The notes beneath the pieces were generated by a model that had not been told where the DNA came from, ran no database searches, and worked only from the letters and a program-made list of their open reading frames with translations. Both the position numbers and the translations under genes were made by a program. 64,000 bases of DNA. It comes from Bacteroidota bacterium. Lineage in GTDB: Bacteria > Bacteroidota > Bacteroidia > Bacteroidales > VadinHA17. The stretch lies in assembly GCA_029547705.1 (NCBI GenBank), contig JAKPOU010000068.1:62001-126000 (forward strand). Reading direction: 5' to 3'. Shown piece by piece: positions 1-9,465 of this stretch. Position 1 is the first letter of the stretch, and each line of letters begins with the position of its first letter.

Positions 1-3
1 ATT

Positions 4-2376
4 TTGGCGCAAATATTCAGCCTCATGGAGGGGAGTAAGGAAAACAGAAAATATCTGATCTGGTTCTGGGCGCTGTTCACAACGCCCCTTATTGTCATTA
101 TTATCCTGTTCCTGCTTATTTCGGCGGAGAAGCTGGGGCCCATGCCCTCTTTTGCCGAACTTGAAAATCCCGAATACTATCTTGCCGCGGAAGTATTTTC
201 CGAGGATGAGGTGCTGCTGGGTAAAATTAGCGTTGAGAACAGGACCTGGACGGAATACAGGAATCTTTCACCCTATCTGGTCGCGGCCCTGATCTCAGCC
301 GAGGATATCAGGTATTACCGCCATTCCGGAATAGATTTCCGCGGGATAGCCAGGGTTATTTTCCGGACCATTCTGCTCGGACAGGAAACCGGCGGGGGAA
401 GTACCATAACACAGCAGCTTGCCAAGCAGCTTTATCCGAGGGATACGGCACGGGTTTCCGCCCTGGTGAGAAACATGAAGCTTGGCATTTCAAAGTTCAA
501 GGAATGGCAGACGGCTGTGAAGCTGGAGAAGAGCTATACCAAGGAAGAGATCATAGCAATGTATCTCAACAAATATGATTTCCTCTATCATGCCATCGGC
601 ATCAGGTCAGCCGCAAAGGTATATTTCAACAAGACCCCCGATTCATTAAACCTCCAGGAATCCGCTGTCCTGATAGGCATGCTTAAAAATTCAAGTGCCT
701 TTAATCCGGTAAGATATTATGACCGGATGTTTCAGCGGAGGAATATAGTGATTTCCCAGATGTCGAAATACGGCTATATCGACCGCCATACGGCCGATTC
801 CGTGAAAAGGCTGCCCATTGAGCTGGATTTCCAGATAGAGGATCATAATACGGGACGTGCCACATATTTCAGGGAATACCTGAGGAATATCATGACCAGG
901 CCTCTGCCTGACCGCAGGCTTTACCAGAGGCAGGCATCCTATGATGAGGCGATGTGGGAATGGGATAACAATCCGCTGTACGGATGGTGCAACAAGAACA
1001 AAAAGCCTGACGGTTCAAATTATGATATTTACCGGGACGGTCTGAAGATACATACGACAATAAACTCCCGGATGCAGCAGTATGCCGAGGAGGCTGTCAC
1101 GGAGCACCTGTCAAGGAGTATTCAGCCCGATTTCTACAGGCGTGCGAAACGCTTCAGGAATCCTCCCTATTCCGACGACCTGCCGAAATCCATGGTGGAT
1201 GAGCTGCTGATGAGATCACTCAGACAGAGCAACAGGTATTACACCATGAGGGCAAGGGGCTATCCGGAAGACTCAATAATGCTTGCATTCAACACGAAGA
1301 CAAGAATGAAGGTCTTTTCCTGGAAGGGGGAAAGAGATACCATAATGACACCTCTCGATTCGATAAGGTATTACAAGTACTTCATAAGATCGGGAATCAT
1401 GGTGGAGAATCCTCATGACGGGCATGTGAAGGCCTATGTTGGCGGACCGGATTTCAAGTATTTCAAGTATGATGTGTGTACCCAGCAGCGGAGGCAGGTT
1501 GGAAGCACAATAAAGCCCTTCCTTTACACAATAGCCATGCAGAACGGCTATTCGCCCTGCTATGAAGTTGAAAACATACCCCGTTCCTTTGATGTCGGCG
1601 ACACTGTCCCCTGGACTCCGAGAAGCTCCGGCAACAAGGCCCATCACGGCAGGATGGTAACCCTGAAATGGGGACTGGCCCAGTCAGAGAACTATATCTC
1701 AGCCTGGCTGATGCAGCAGTTCAGGCCTTCGGCTGTGGCGGAACTGATGCATAAAATGGGTATCAGAAGCTTTATTGACCCCGTTTATTCAATCTTCCTG
1801 GGAACATCCGATGTGAAGCTTGAAGAGATGGTCGGGGCCTATGGCACCTTTGCCAACAAGGGAGTATATATCCGGCCGATGTATGTTACTCATATAGAAG
1901 ACAAGAACGGCAATATTATTTCGAGGTTCAATCCCGTGATCGAAGAGGTGCTGAGTGAGGAAACAGCTTATCTCATGCTCAGTCTTCTTCAGGGTGTTGT
2001 ACAGTCCGGATCGGGAATAAGGATGAGAAGGGAGCCCTATATGCTCATGAACCAGATAGGGGGGAAGACCGGAACCACCCAGGAACAGTCTGACGGGTGG
2101 TTCATGGGTGTGACGCCCAATCTGGTGGGAGGAGTATGGAGCGGATGGGAAGACCGTTCCATTCATTTTGAGACACTGGGTGAAGGGCAGGGAGCAAACA
2201 TGGCACTGCCGGTATTTGCACTCTTCCTTAAAAAGCTGTATAACGATCCGGAACTGGGTATAATGGAAGCCGATGAGTTTGAACGTCCTGCAGGCTTCAG
2301 TATGGAGCTCGACTGCGACAAGTTCAAGAGGGAAAGTACCGGAGGCAGGGATAACCCCCTGCGGGACAGGTATTAA
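4..2376 (+). CDS. Bifunctional penicillin-binding protein 1A family (GT51 + transpeptidase)
   Basis: Class A penicillin-binding protein that polymerises lipid II into glycan strands and cross-links them in the periplasm. One N-terminal membrane anchor (about residues 18-40) is followed by a GT51 glycosyltransferase domain: catalytic Glu in SAEDIRYYRH near residue 100, and the GGGSTITQQLAKQL motif from about 130. The transpeptidase domain has STIK (nucleophile Ser501), SEN (561-563) and KTGTT (688-692). About 790 residues is normal for the family. The reading frame is open to the window edge. Position 4 is TTG and the first ATG is at 25, so the true start is either 25 or outside the window. 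It stands alone here, convergent with radA. Function is confident; PBP1A versus PBP1C subtype is less so. Confidence 0.95.
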   Translation: MAQIFSLMEGSKENRKYLIWFWALFTTPLIVIIILFLLISAEKLGPMPSFAELENPEYYLAAEVFSEDEVLLGKISVENRTWTEYRNLSPYLVAALISAEDIRYYRHSGIDFRGIARVIFRTILLGQETGGGSTITQQLAKQLYPRDTARVSALVRNMKLGISKFKEWQTAVKLEKSYTKEEIIAMYLNKYDFLYHAIGIRSAAKVYFNKTPDSLNLQESAVLIGMLKNSSAFNPVRYYDRMFQRRNIVISQMSKYGYIDRHTADSVKRLPIELDFQIEDHNTGRATYFREYLRNIMTRPLPDRRLYQRQASYDEAMWEWDNNPLYGWCNKNKKPDGSNYDIYRDGLKIHTTINSRMQQYAEEAVTEHLSRSIQPDFYRRAKRFRNPPYSDDLPKSMVDELLMRSLRQSNRYYTMRARGYPEDSIMLAFNTKTRMKVFSWKGERDTIMTPLDSIRYYKYFIRSGIMVENPHDGHVKAYVGGPDFKYFKYDVCTQQRRQVGSTIKPFLYTIAMQNGYSPCYEVENIPRSFDVGDTVPWTPRSSGNKAHHGRMVTLKWGLAQSENYISAWLMQQFRPSAVAELMHKMGIRSFIDPVYSIFLGTSDVKLEEMVGAYGTFANKGVYIRPMYVTHIEDKNGNIISRFNPVIEEVLSEETAYLMLSLLQGVVQSGSGIRMRREPYMLMNQIGGKTGTTQEQSDGWFMGVTPNLVGGVWSGWEDRSIHFETLGEGQGANMALPVFALFLKKLYNDPELGIMEADEFERPAGFSMELDCDKFKRESTGGRDNPLRDRY

Positions 2377-2475
2377 AATGGGCTGAGGTCATCATTCCGC
2401 TTTTACATTCATTCCGGCATTGAAGAGTCCTGCCTGTTTATTACACCGGGCAACAGTAATGGACTGCCTGTTCAT

Positions 2476-3837
2476 TCAGCCAAACAATCCCCTGACAAGC
2501 TGTTCAACTTTCCCTGCCTGAACGATTTCAATTTTATTGTCTCCCCGGGGCAGGTTCTTATGATAGCGTGACAGGAAAATTCTTTTGAATCCCATTTTCG
2601 AGGCTTCCCGTATCCTCTGTTCAACACGTGCCACCGGCCTTATTTCTCCTGATAGTCCGGTTTCTCCGGCGAAACATGTGTCCCGGGGAATGGGGATGTC
2701 CAGGTTGGAGGACAGTATGGCGCTTATTACAGCCAGGTCTATTGCAGGGTCATTCACCCTGATACCTCCTGCTATATTCATGAAAACATCCTTTACCGCA
2801 AGCCGGAATCCGGCTCTTTTTTCAAGTACGGCAAGGAGCATGTTAAGCCTGCGGGTATCAAAACCGGTGGAACTTCTCTGAGGGGTACCGTAGACAGCAC
2901 TGCTTACCAGGGCCTGTGTCTCTATGAGGAAGGGCCGCAGTCCGTCAACAGTGGCTGCCGTTGCAATACCGCTGAGCGCTTCGTCATGCCGGCCGATGAA
3001 CAGTTCTGAAGGATTGTTTACTTCCCTGAGCCCGGTCTCTATCATTTCGAATATGCCTATCTCCGAGGTTGATCCGAATCTGTTCTTGAAGGGCCGCAGT
3101 ATGCGGTACACGTAATTGTTGTCACCTTCAAAATAGAGTACCACGTCCACTATATGCTCCAGTACCTTCGGCCCGGCCAGTGTCCCGTCCTTGGTAATAT
3201 GACCTATCAGCACAACCGGTGTTCCCGTAAGTTTTGAATACATCAGGAAGCGGGAGGCACATTCGCGGACCTGCGACACGGAACCGGCAGATGACTCGAG
3301 GGAATCCGTTGTCATTGTCTGAATTGAATCGGCAATGACGAGTCCGGCATTGAGTTTTTCACAATGCGCGAGAATATTTTCCAGCCGGGTTTCACTGAGG
3401 ACATAGCATGAGGGATTGGATAACTTCAGCCGCTGTGCCCTCAGGCTTATCTGTTCCTCGCTTTCCTCGCCCGACACGTACAGCACATTGATCCCTTTCA
3501 GGGACAGTGCAAGCTGAAGCGCAAGAGTTGATTTCCCCACCCCGGGTTCTCCTCCCAGAAGTAAAAGGGATCCGCTGACCATGCCGCCGCCCAGAACCCT
3601 GTCAAGTTCGGGAATCCCCGTCTTATGGCGTTTGCCTTCATCAGCCTCTATCCTGTCGAGCAGCCTGGGATTCCTCTTTTCCAGCTCCCGGAAGAATCCG
3701 GGCTTTCCCTCTGAAACGGGACTGACTATTTCCTCCTGGTAGCTGTTCCATTCCCTGCATGAAGGGCATCTGCCTATCCATTTGGGTGATTCGGCGCCAC
3801 AATTCTGGCAGATAAATACTGTTTTGGTCTTTGCCAT
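2476..3837 (-). CDS. radA: DNA repair protein RadA (Sms)
   Basis: RecA-like ATPase that promotes branch migration during recombinational repair. The N-terminus has a four-cysteine zinc finger (C10, C13, C24, C27). A Walker A motif GEPGVGKST follows (Lys102), then the RadA-specific KNRFG motif near residue 250, and a C-terminal Lon-protease-like domain starting around residue 290. The length of 453 residues is typical. About 120 bp separate it from the upstream flippase-like gene on the same strand. Nothing looks damaged. Confidence 0.97.
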   Translation of the reverse strand: MAKTKTVFICQNCGAESPKWIGRCPSCREWNSYQEEIVSPVSEGKPGFFRELEKRNPRLLDRIEADEGKRHKTGIPELDRVLGGGMVSGSLLLLGGEPGVGKSTLALQLALSLKGINVLYVSGEESEEQISLRAQRLKLSNPSCYVLSETRLENILAHCEKLNAGLVIADSIQTMTTDSLESSAGSVSQVRECASRFLMYSKLTGTPVVLIGHITKDGTLAGPKVLEHIVDVVLYFEGDNNYVYRILRPFKNRFGSTSEIGIFEMIETGLREVNNPSELFIGRHDEALSGIATAATVDGLRPFLIETQALVSSAVYGTPQRSSTGFDTRRLNMLLAVLEKRAGFRLAVKDVFMNIAGGIRVNDPAIDLAVISAILSSNLDIPIPRDTCFAGETGLSGEIRPVARVEQRIREASKMGFKRIFLSRYHKNLPRGDNKIEIVQAGKVEQLVRGLFG

Positions 3838-3961
3838 ATCTGATTCGCTAGGATTATTATCTGAGGGGATTTTTCTTCCTTCGTTTTCCGGACCTGCAGA
3901 GTTCTCCTCGTTTTTTCCGGTCCGCAGCTTTCCACTTCTTTCTCCCGGTCAGTCCTCTTAA

Positions 3962-5005
3962 TTATTTAGCGGAAGCACTGTCTGCTGACTTTTCGGCTGC
4001 TTCCTTTCCTTTATCCTTTCTGAAAATCATATAGGAAGAAACGATTCCCACAATAATTACCATAATAACCTGGGATTCATGTGTCAGTATTGCGTAAAGT
4101 GCGCCGTCCTCCAGGTTGACTCCCTGAACAAAAGCGAGTCCGCGGGATATTATATAGTGGAAGGCACCCATCCCGGCAGGTACCGGGACGACCATGGCAA
4201 ATCCCCCTATTACCAGGAGGAATATTGCATCACGGAATCCAAGGTGGGATGTATTGTCAATTGCGAAAACAACCACCCATGTCATGAATATGTAGCAGAT
4301 CCACATGAATACCGTATGGAACAGGAATTCCCATTTCTTTTCAAGCCTGGTAATAGATTTCAGTCCTGTAATTATTCCCTTTGATAATTTGAAGATTTCC
4401 GAAACCAGGGGTATTTTTCCGAGCCTTTTGCGGTATCTGACGACGAGCCAGAGGAGTACTGCCAGAATGAGCAGCACAAGGCTCCAGATCAGCCATGTCT
4501 GACCGGCAGGGATCAGTATTTGTTCCTTAACCGGGATGAATATGGTTTCTTTCAGAAATTGCCTGATCCTGTCGCCGCTGGTGAAGATCATTACCGTCAT
4601 GATGATCAGCAGTGCCATCATATCAACCGCCCTTTCGACAACAACTGTTCCAATAAGCTTGTCGGCAGGAATATCCTCCTTTTTCCCCAGTGCCACGCAA
4701 CGGGTTATTTCCCCGATTCTCGGCAGTGCCAGATTGGCGAAATAACCGGTCATCAGTGCATTGAAGGTATTCATGAAAGAAGGTTTGTAACCCAGGGGAT
4801 GAATGAGAAGATTCCATCTTCTTGCACGGCTGAGGTAGGCAAAAATGCTAAAGGCAACAGATAACAGGACGAAAAGGTAATTTGCTGATTTAAGTCCCTC
4901 TGCCAGTTCCCTGAATCTTACATTTCGGAAAGCAACCCACAGAAGCAATAATCCTAATGCGAGAAAGATTATGAACTGCAGAACCTGTTTTACTTCTTTT
5001 TTCAA
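3962..5005 (-). CDS. YbhN/UPF0104-type flippase-like membrane protein
   Basis: Integral membrane protein of the lysylphosphatidylglycerol synthase transmembrane family (flippase-like domain, PF03706 type). About eight hydrophobic segments are visible. The conserved signature NLALPRIGEITR lies near residue 93, and a glycine/proline-rich VPVPAGMGAFHY loop near 275. There is no catalytic C-terminal lysyltransferase domain, so this is the short, flippase-only form; the substrate is unknown. The last about 20 residues are charged and low-complexity. A TAnnTTTG element lies about 30 bp upstream. In relatives panC and panD often sit next to this gene and the GT5 gene; they are absent here. Confidence 0.85.
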   Translation of the reverse strand: MKKEVKQVLQFIIFLALGLLLLWVAFRNVRFRELAEGLKSANYLFVLLSVAFSIFAYLSRARRWNLLIHPLGYKPSFMNTFNALMTGYFANLALPRIGEITRCVALGKKEDIPADKLIGTVVVERAVDMMALLIIMTVMIFTSGDRIRQFLKETIFIPVKEQILIPAGQTWLIWSLVLLILAVLLWLVVRYRKRLGKIPLVSEIFKLSKGIITGLKSITRLEKKWEFLFHTVFMWICYIFMTWVVVFAIDNTSHLGFRDAIFLLVIGGFAMVVPVPAGMGAFHYIISRGLAFVQGVNLEDGALYAILTHESQVIMVIIVGIVSSYMIFRKDKGKEAAEKSADSASAK

Positions 5006-5034
5006 GTCCGGTCCGCTTTATTTAAAATATGCCG

Positions 5035-5042
5035 CAAAGTTA
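5035..5042 (-). promoter_or_regulatory. Bacteroidota -7 element before the flippase-like gene
   Basis: On the minus strand this reads TAACTTTG, matching the Bacteroidota -7 consensus TAnnTTTG. It lies 30 bp upstream of the start codon at 5005. No convincing -33 TTG is seen at the usual 19-21 bp spacing, so the call is tentative. Confidence 0.35.
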
Positions 5043-5204
5043 ATTATCCTTTTCTATTTCCTGAAGGGGGCCGGCTTTCAATTTTGCCACTTTGACCAGC
5101 GGTTCCTGTCCGGTAAAAATACAGGCAAAAATCATCAAAAAACTGAGAGACAAGGCTGATAATTCATGTAAACACCTTATTATCATTATCTGAAAATTTA
5201 TTAT

Positions 5205-5212
5205 TATCTTTG
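5205..5212 (+). promoter_or_regulatory. Bacteroidota -7 element before the GT5 gene
   Basis: TATCTTTG matches TAnnTTTG and lies 35 bp upstream of the ATG at 5248, in the 240-bp divergent intergenic region shared with the flippase-like gene. A -33 element is not obvious. Confidence 0.4.
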
Positions 5213-5247
5213 CAACTTGTAACCCAACGGAATTTTGAGGCAGGAGA

Positions 5248-6054
5248 ATGGAAAGCAGGAAGGTTTTATTCGTTTCACAGGAGATAACTCCATACATAGC
5301 AGAAAACAGGTTATCCAGGATCGGAAGGTATCTTCCCCAGGGAATTCAGGAAAGGGGGAAGGAGATAAGAACCTTCATGCCAAGGTATGGCTGTATCAAT
5401 GAGCGCAGGAATCAGCTTCATGAGGTCATCAGGCTGTCCGGAATGAATCTGATCATTGATGACACCGATCACCCCCTGATTATAAAGGTAGCATCAATAC
5501 AGAGTGCAAGGATGCAGGTTTATTTCATTGACAATGATGATTATTTCCAGAGGAAATTTCTGGTAACCGATGCATCGGGACGTGAATTTGAAGATAATGA
5601 TGAAAGGGCACTCTTTTTTGCCCGGGGAGTGATTGAAACAGTCAAGAAACTTCGCTGGGCACCCGATATCGTGCATTGTCACGGATGGATGTCGGCCCTG
5701 GTACCGGTTTACCTGAAGAGTATCTATTCTGACGATCCCCTGTTCAATAACCAGAAAATTATCTATTCCGTTTACAATAATGACTTCAAAACACCGTTCA
5801 GATCATCATTCGCAGATAAATTGCGTTATGACGGAATTGATGGCGAAAGCCTGAAGCTGGTAAAAAATGCCGACTTTATCAACCTTTCAAAACTGGCCAT
5901 AAAATATTCCGACGCAATAATCATAGGGAGTGAGAATATAAACGAGGAATTGAAGACACATCTGGAAACTGTTAAAAAACCGGTTCTTTCCTTCAGGGAT
6001 GAGTCAGAGTATATAGATGCCTACAATGATTTTTACGATGAAATGCTGTCATAG
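5248..6054 (+). CDS. Short glycogen/starch synthase-like protein (GT5 N-terminal domain only)
   Basis: Resembles the N-terminal Rossmann domain of GT5 glycogen/starch synthases: VLFVSQEITPY at the start, then PDIVHCHGWMSALVPVYLK around residues 141-160, a clear GT5 hallmark. It has only 268 residues against about 480 for true glycogen synthases, so the C-terminal half that binds ADP-glucose is missing. The nucleotide-sugar KxGGL motif expected after the first strand is replaced by ENRLSRIGR. Short forms of this kind are, to my knowledge, common in Bacteroidota, usually beside panC and a DUF4270 gene. Enzyme activity is doubtful. The last 17 or more bases overlap the start of the DUF4270 gene, suggesting translational coupling. 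Confidence 0.8.
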   Translation: MESRKVLFVSQEITPYIAENRLSRIGRYLPQGIQERGKEIRTFMPRYGCINERRNQLHEVIRLSGMNLIIDDTDHPLIIKVASIQSARMQVYFIDNDDYFQRKFLVTDASGREFEDNDERALFFARGVIETVKKLRWAPDIVHCHGWMSALVPVYLKSIYSDDPLFNNQKIIYSVYNNDFKTPFRSSFADKLRYDGIDGESLKLVKNADFINLSKLAIKYSDAIIIGSENINEELKTHLETVKKPVLSFRDESEYIDAYNDFYDEMLS

Positions 6055-7390
6055 CTGCCTTTCCGGCAGAAACCTGTTTATCCGGAATATTCTTAAGATC
6101 CTTGGTCCCGTACTGCTTGCGGGCATGCTTCTTTCTGTCGCCTCCTGTGAGGAAGATCCCTCCAGGATAGGCAGAAAGCTTCTGCCGGGAGACGATTTTG
6201 TCAGTATACTGTCAACCGACACCGTCAGGATCAGGTCCTATACTACCTACAATCCCGCGGTTAAGTCAGGCAATCCGGCAGTCTCCTATCTCGGACAGAT
6301 CCATGATCCCTATTTCGGCACGATAGATGCGCGCTTTGTTTCTCAGATCAGGCTGGGTGCCGCCTGGACACCGGGTGAATATGTCATTGATTCAATAAGG
6401 CTTTATCTTGAATTTCTCTCAGTGACCGGAGCAACAGACAAGCCCCAGTTCCTTTCCTTCATGGAAATAGAGAAACAGATATATAATGATTCAGTCTATT
6501 ACTCCAATCAGGCAGTCGGGCTTACCGGCTTTGGCGTGACGGGCATTCCCCTGCCCAGGCTCAAACCTGATTCGGCAAACTACATCAAACTGGATATTCC
6601 CACGGAATTCGGCGAATATATCACGCGTGACACCACTATGCTTTTCCACCATTCCACAAAACCCGATTTCAGATCCTATTTCAGGGGTCTCCTGTTTGAA
6701 ATCACTTCGCCCGAAGAACCGGTATTTGTGTCACTGAGTGTTGATCCGCCGGGAAAATACGAAACATATCAGAACTATTTCATCATGTTCATGCATGATG
6801 CCGAAGGACATAAGAAGCAGTACTATTTCATCCTGGATGCCTTCAGCCGCAATGCGGCCTTCAACCTCTTCAGTCATGACCATACCGCTGCTGATCCTGA
6901 CAAGAGGATTATGCACATCAATGACGGATATGCCGATACCCTTTCCTATGTACAGATCATGAACGGACTTAATACCAGGCTCATGATTCCGGGCCTGAGT
7001 GACATTAAAAATGATCCGGAAATGAAAAATATTTCGATAAACAAGGCCAGGCTCATTATTCCCGTTCATTACGACAGGAAAATCTATAAACCTTCAACCA
7101 TACCTTCCAGGATATTTCTGAACTATATTACTAAAAGTGGCAGGAAACGGACGGTTCCTGATTATTCCCCGATGAATCCGGGATTTTATGACGGCACCCC
7201 GGACACAACGAATAATGTTTACAATATCAACATCTCAACCTGGCTGCAGAATTATCTGAAGGATACATCTGACAGTCTCACCACCGATTTCGAACTCTAC
7301 CTTCTGCCGACATCATCAAACAATGTTATTCTGAAGGCCAACAACAGCCGTACACCTGTCAGATTTGAAATAACCTATACAAGATTCTAG
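6038..7390 (+). CDS. DUF4270 family lipoprotein
   Basis: Predicted outer-membrane or periplasmic lipoprotein of the Bacteroidota-specific DUF4270 family; molecular function unknown. The N-terminus has a hydrophobic stretch ending in lipobox LLSVASC (acceptor Cys37 from this start), followed by the typical acidic EEDPSRIGRKLLPGDD segment. The rest is rich in beta-strand-like sequence. Three in-frame ATGs (6017, 6026, 6038) all lie inside the preceding GT5 gene. I chose 6038 as it gives the most compact signal peptide. The overlap with the GT5 gene suggests co-translation. About 450 residues is normal for the family. Confidence 0.8.
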   Translation: MKCCHSCLSGRNLFIRNILKILGPVLLAGMLLSVASCEEDPSRIGRKLLPGDDFVSILSTDTVRIRSYTTYNPAVKSGNPAVSYLGQIHDPYFGTIDARFVSQIRLGAAWTPGEYVIDSIRLYLEFLSVTGATDKPQFLSFMEIEKQIYNDSVYYSNQAVGLTGFGVTGIPLPRLKPDSANYIKLDIPTEFGEYITRDTTMLFHHSTKPDFRSYFRGLLFEITSPEEPVFVSLSVDPPGKYETYQNYFIMFMHDAEGHKKQYYFILDAFSRNAAFNLFSHDHTAADPDKRIMHINDGYADTLSYVQIMNGLNTRLMIPGLSDIKNDPEMKNISINKARLIIPVHYDRKIYKPSTIPSRIFLNYITKSGRKRTVPDYSPMNPGFYDGTPDTTNNVYNINISTWLQNYLKDTSDSLTTDFELYLLPTSSNNVILKANNSRTPVRFEITYTRF

Positions 7391-7460
7391 AAAATCGGCT
7401 GAATATTATTATATTCGTATCCGAAAGTCAGTGAGTTAAGTAAGAATACAAGTATCCCAT

Positions 7461-9461
7461 ATGGAACTTCCGGCTGAATACCGCAATCTCAGCGATTCGG
7501 AGATTGCCATCATGAAAGCTGCGGGCTGCCGCTGTGATGAATGGAACCGTGTGAAGGTGGCAGACGGGTTTGATCCGTATCACTGTATCAACGTCACGTT
7601 TTCGGGAGATATCAGACTGGGAAGATTCACCAGGATATTTACCGATGAATCCGGGGTTACAACCAGGAGCGGAATCTCAAATGCACACCTTCACAACTGC
7701 AGGGTTGGCTCGGATGTCCTGATAGCCAATATCGGAGACTATATTGCCAACTACAACATTGAAAATGACGTTGTCATTAAAAACTGCGGGAAGATACACA
7801 CTCAGAAAAGATCCTCCTTCGGCAACGGGACTGAGGTAGCCGTCCTCAATGAAACAGGCGGCCGGGCAGTTAAAATCTGGGACCGCCTGTCAGCTCATGA
7901 GGCTTATGTATGTGCTCTCTACCGCCACCGGGTGAAGGCTGTCGCCAGGATTGAGGAGATGGTCAGGGAATACTCGGATTCGGTTGCTTCCGGCACCGGG
8001 ACAATCGGCCGGAATACGAAGATCCTTAACTGCCGTGACATCCGGAATGTAAGGTTTGGTCCCAGCACCCGCGTTGACGGGGCCATCAGGCTCAATGAGG
8101 GTTCGGTGAACAGCTGTCCGGAAGATCCGGTTTTTATCGGTCCCGGGGTGATCATGGATCATTTCATAGTGTGTTCCGGATCAATAGTAACTGATTCAAC
8201 CCTTGTTGACAAATGCTTCATTGGCCAGGGCTGTGTGCTCGGAAAGCATTACAGCGCTGAAAATTCCCTTTTCTTTGCCAACTGTGCGGGTTTTCACGGG
8301 GAAGCCTGTTCAATATTTGCAGGACCATATACGGTTACCCATCATAAGTCAACCCTCCTTATTGCAGGCATCTTTTCATTCATGAATGCCGGCAGCGGGT
8401 CGAACCAGAGCAATCACATGTACAAGCTCGGTCCGATACATCAGGGCATAATGGAAAGAGGTTCAAAAACGACCAGTGATTCCTATGTCCTGTGGCCTGC
8501 CAGGATTGGTCCATTCACACTGGTGATGGGCCGGCATTACAATAATGTGGACACCTCATCACTGCCCTTTTCCTATCTGATTGAAAGGGATGATGAGACT
8601 ATTCTGGTACCGGGGGTGAACCTCAGAAGCGTCGGAACCATAAGGGATGCCCAGAAATGGCCCCGGCGCGACAGAAGAAAGGATCCGCAGCTGATTGACC
8701 AGGTCAATTTCAACCTCCTGAGTCCCTATACCATAAGGAAAATGTTCGAAGGCAGGGATCTTCTCCGGAAGCTGAAATCGGTTGCAGGAGCCGTATCCTC
8801 TTCCTATGCCTACAATAATATGCTGATCAAGGGATCTGCCCTTGAAACGGGTATTGAAATGTATCAGAAGGGGATAAACAAGTTTCTCGGCAATTCACTG
8901 ATCAAAAGGCTTGAAAATATGGAATTCCGCTCCGTCCACGATCTCCGGGAAAGGCTGAAACCGGAAGGCTGCCCGGGTGACGGGGAATGGGTTGATCTTG
9001 CCGGCCTTATTGCACCGCAGAAGGTTGTTGACAGGCTGCTTGACGATATTGAATCGGGAAAGACCGGGACTCTCGGAGCCATAGCGGAGGAGTTCAGGAA
9101 GATGCATGAGAATTATTACAACTGGGAATGGACATGGGCATGTGAAAGGCTGGAACAGGAGCTGGGCAGACCCGTAAGCAGCTTTACTGCCGCCGATGTG
9201 GTGAATATGGTGGAAAAATGGAAGGAAAGCGTGATAGGTCTTGACAGGATGCTTTATGAGGATGCCAGGAAGGAGTTCAATCTATCTTCGCGTACAGGCT
9301 TCGGAATAGACGGAGGGGAAGAGATCAAGAAACTCGACTTCGAACAGGTGAGGGGCGACTTCGAATCAAACGGCGTTGTTTACGCCATTCAGGAACATAT
9401 CATCCAGAAAACAGCCCTGGGAGACGAGCTCATCCGGAGGATGGAAGCAATAGACCGGTGA
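7461..9461 (+). CDS. DUF4954 family protein with left-handed beta-helix
   Basis: A 666-residue cytoplasmic protein matching the Bacteroidota DUF4954 family (annotated in some genomes as a UDP-GlcNAc pyrophosphorylase-like protein). The first about 400 residues show repeated hexapeptide-like turns (for example VGSDVLIANIGDYIAN and DKCFIGQGCVLGKHY), as in left-handed beta-helix acyl- or nucleotidyl-transferase folds. The C-terminal about 250 residues look alpha-helical. No nucleotidyltransferase G-x-G-T-R motif is visible, so I assign no activity. It lies 70 bp after the DUF4270 gene and is convergent with rfbB. Confidence 0.75.
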   Translation: MELPAEYRNLSDSEIAIMKAAGCRCDEWNRVKVADGFDPYHCINVTFSGDIRLGRFTRIFTDESGVTTRSGISNAHLHNCRVGSDVLIANIGDYIANYNIENDVVIKNCGKIHTQKRSSFGNGTEVAVLNETGGRAVKIWDRLSAHEAYVCALYRHRVKAVARIEEMVREYSDSVASGTGTIGRNTKILNCRDIRNVRFGPSTRVDGAIRLNEGSVNSCPEDPVFIGPGVIMDHFIVCSGSIVTDSTLVDKCFIGQGCVLGKHYSAENSLFFANCAGFHGEACSIFAGPYTVTHHKSTLLIAGIFSFMNAGSGSNQSNHMYKLGPIHQGIMERGSKTTSDSYVLWPARIGPFTLVMGRHYNNVDTSSLPFSYLIERDDETILVPGVNLRSVGTIRDAQKWPRRDRRKDPQLIDQVNFNLLSPYTIRKMFEGRDLLRKLKSVAGAVSSSYAYNNMLIKGSALETGIEMYQKGINKFLGNSLIKRLENMEFRSVHDLRERLKPEGCPGDGEWVDLAGLIAPQKVVDRLLDDIESGKTGTLGAIAEEFRKMHENYYNWEWTWACERLEQELGRPVSSFTAADVVNMVEKWKESVIGLDRMLYEDARKEFNLSSRTGFGIDGGEEIKKLDFEQVRGDFESNGVVYAIQEHIIQKTALGDELIRRMEAIDR

Positions 9462-9465
9462 TCCT

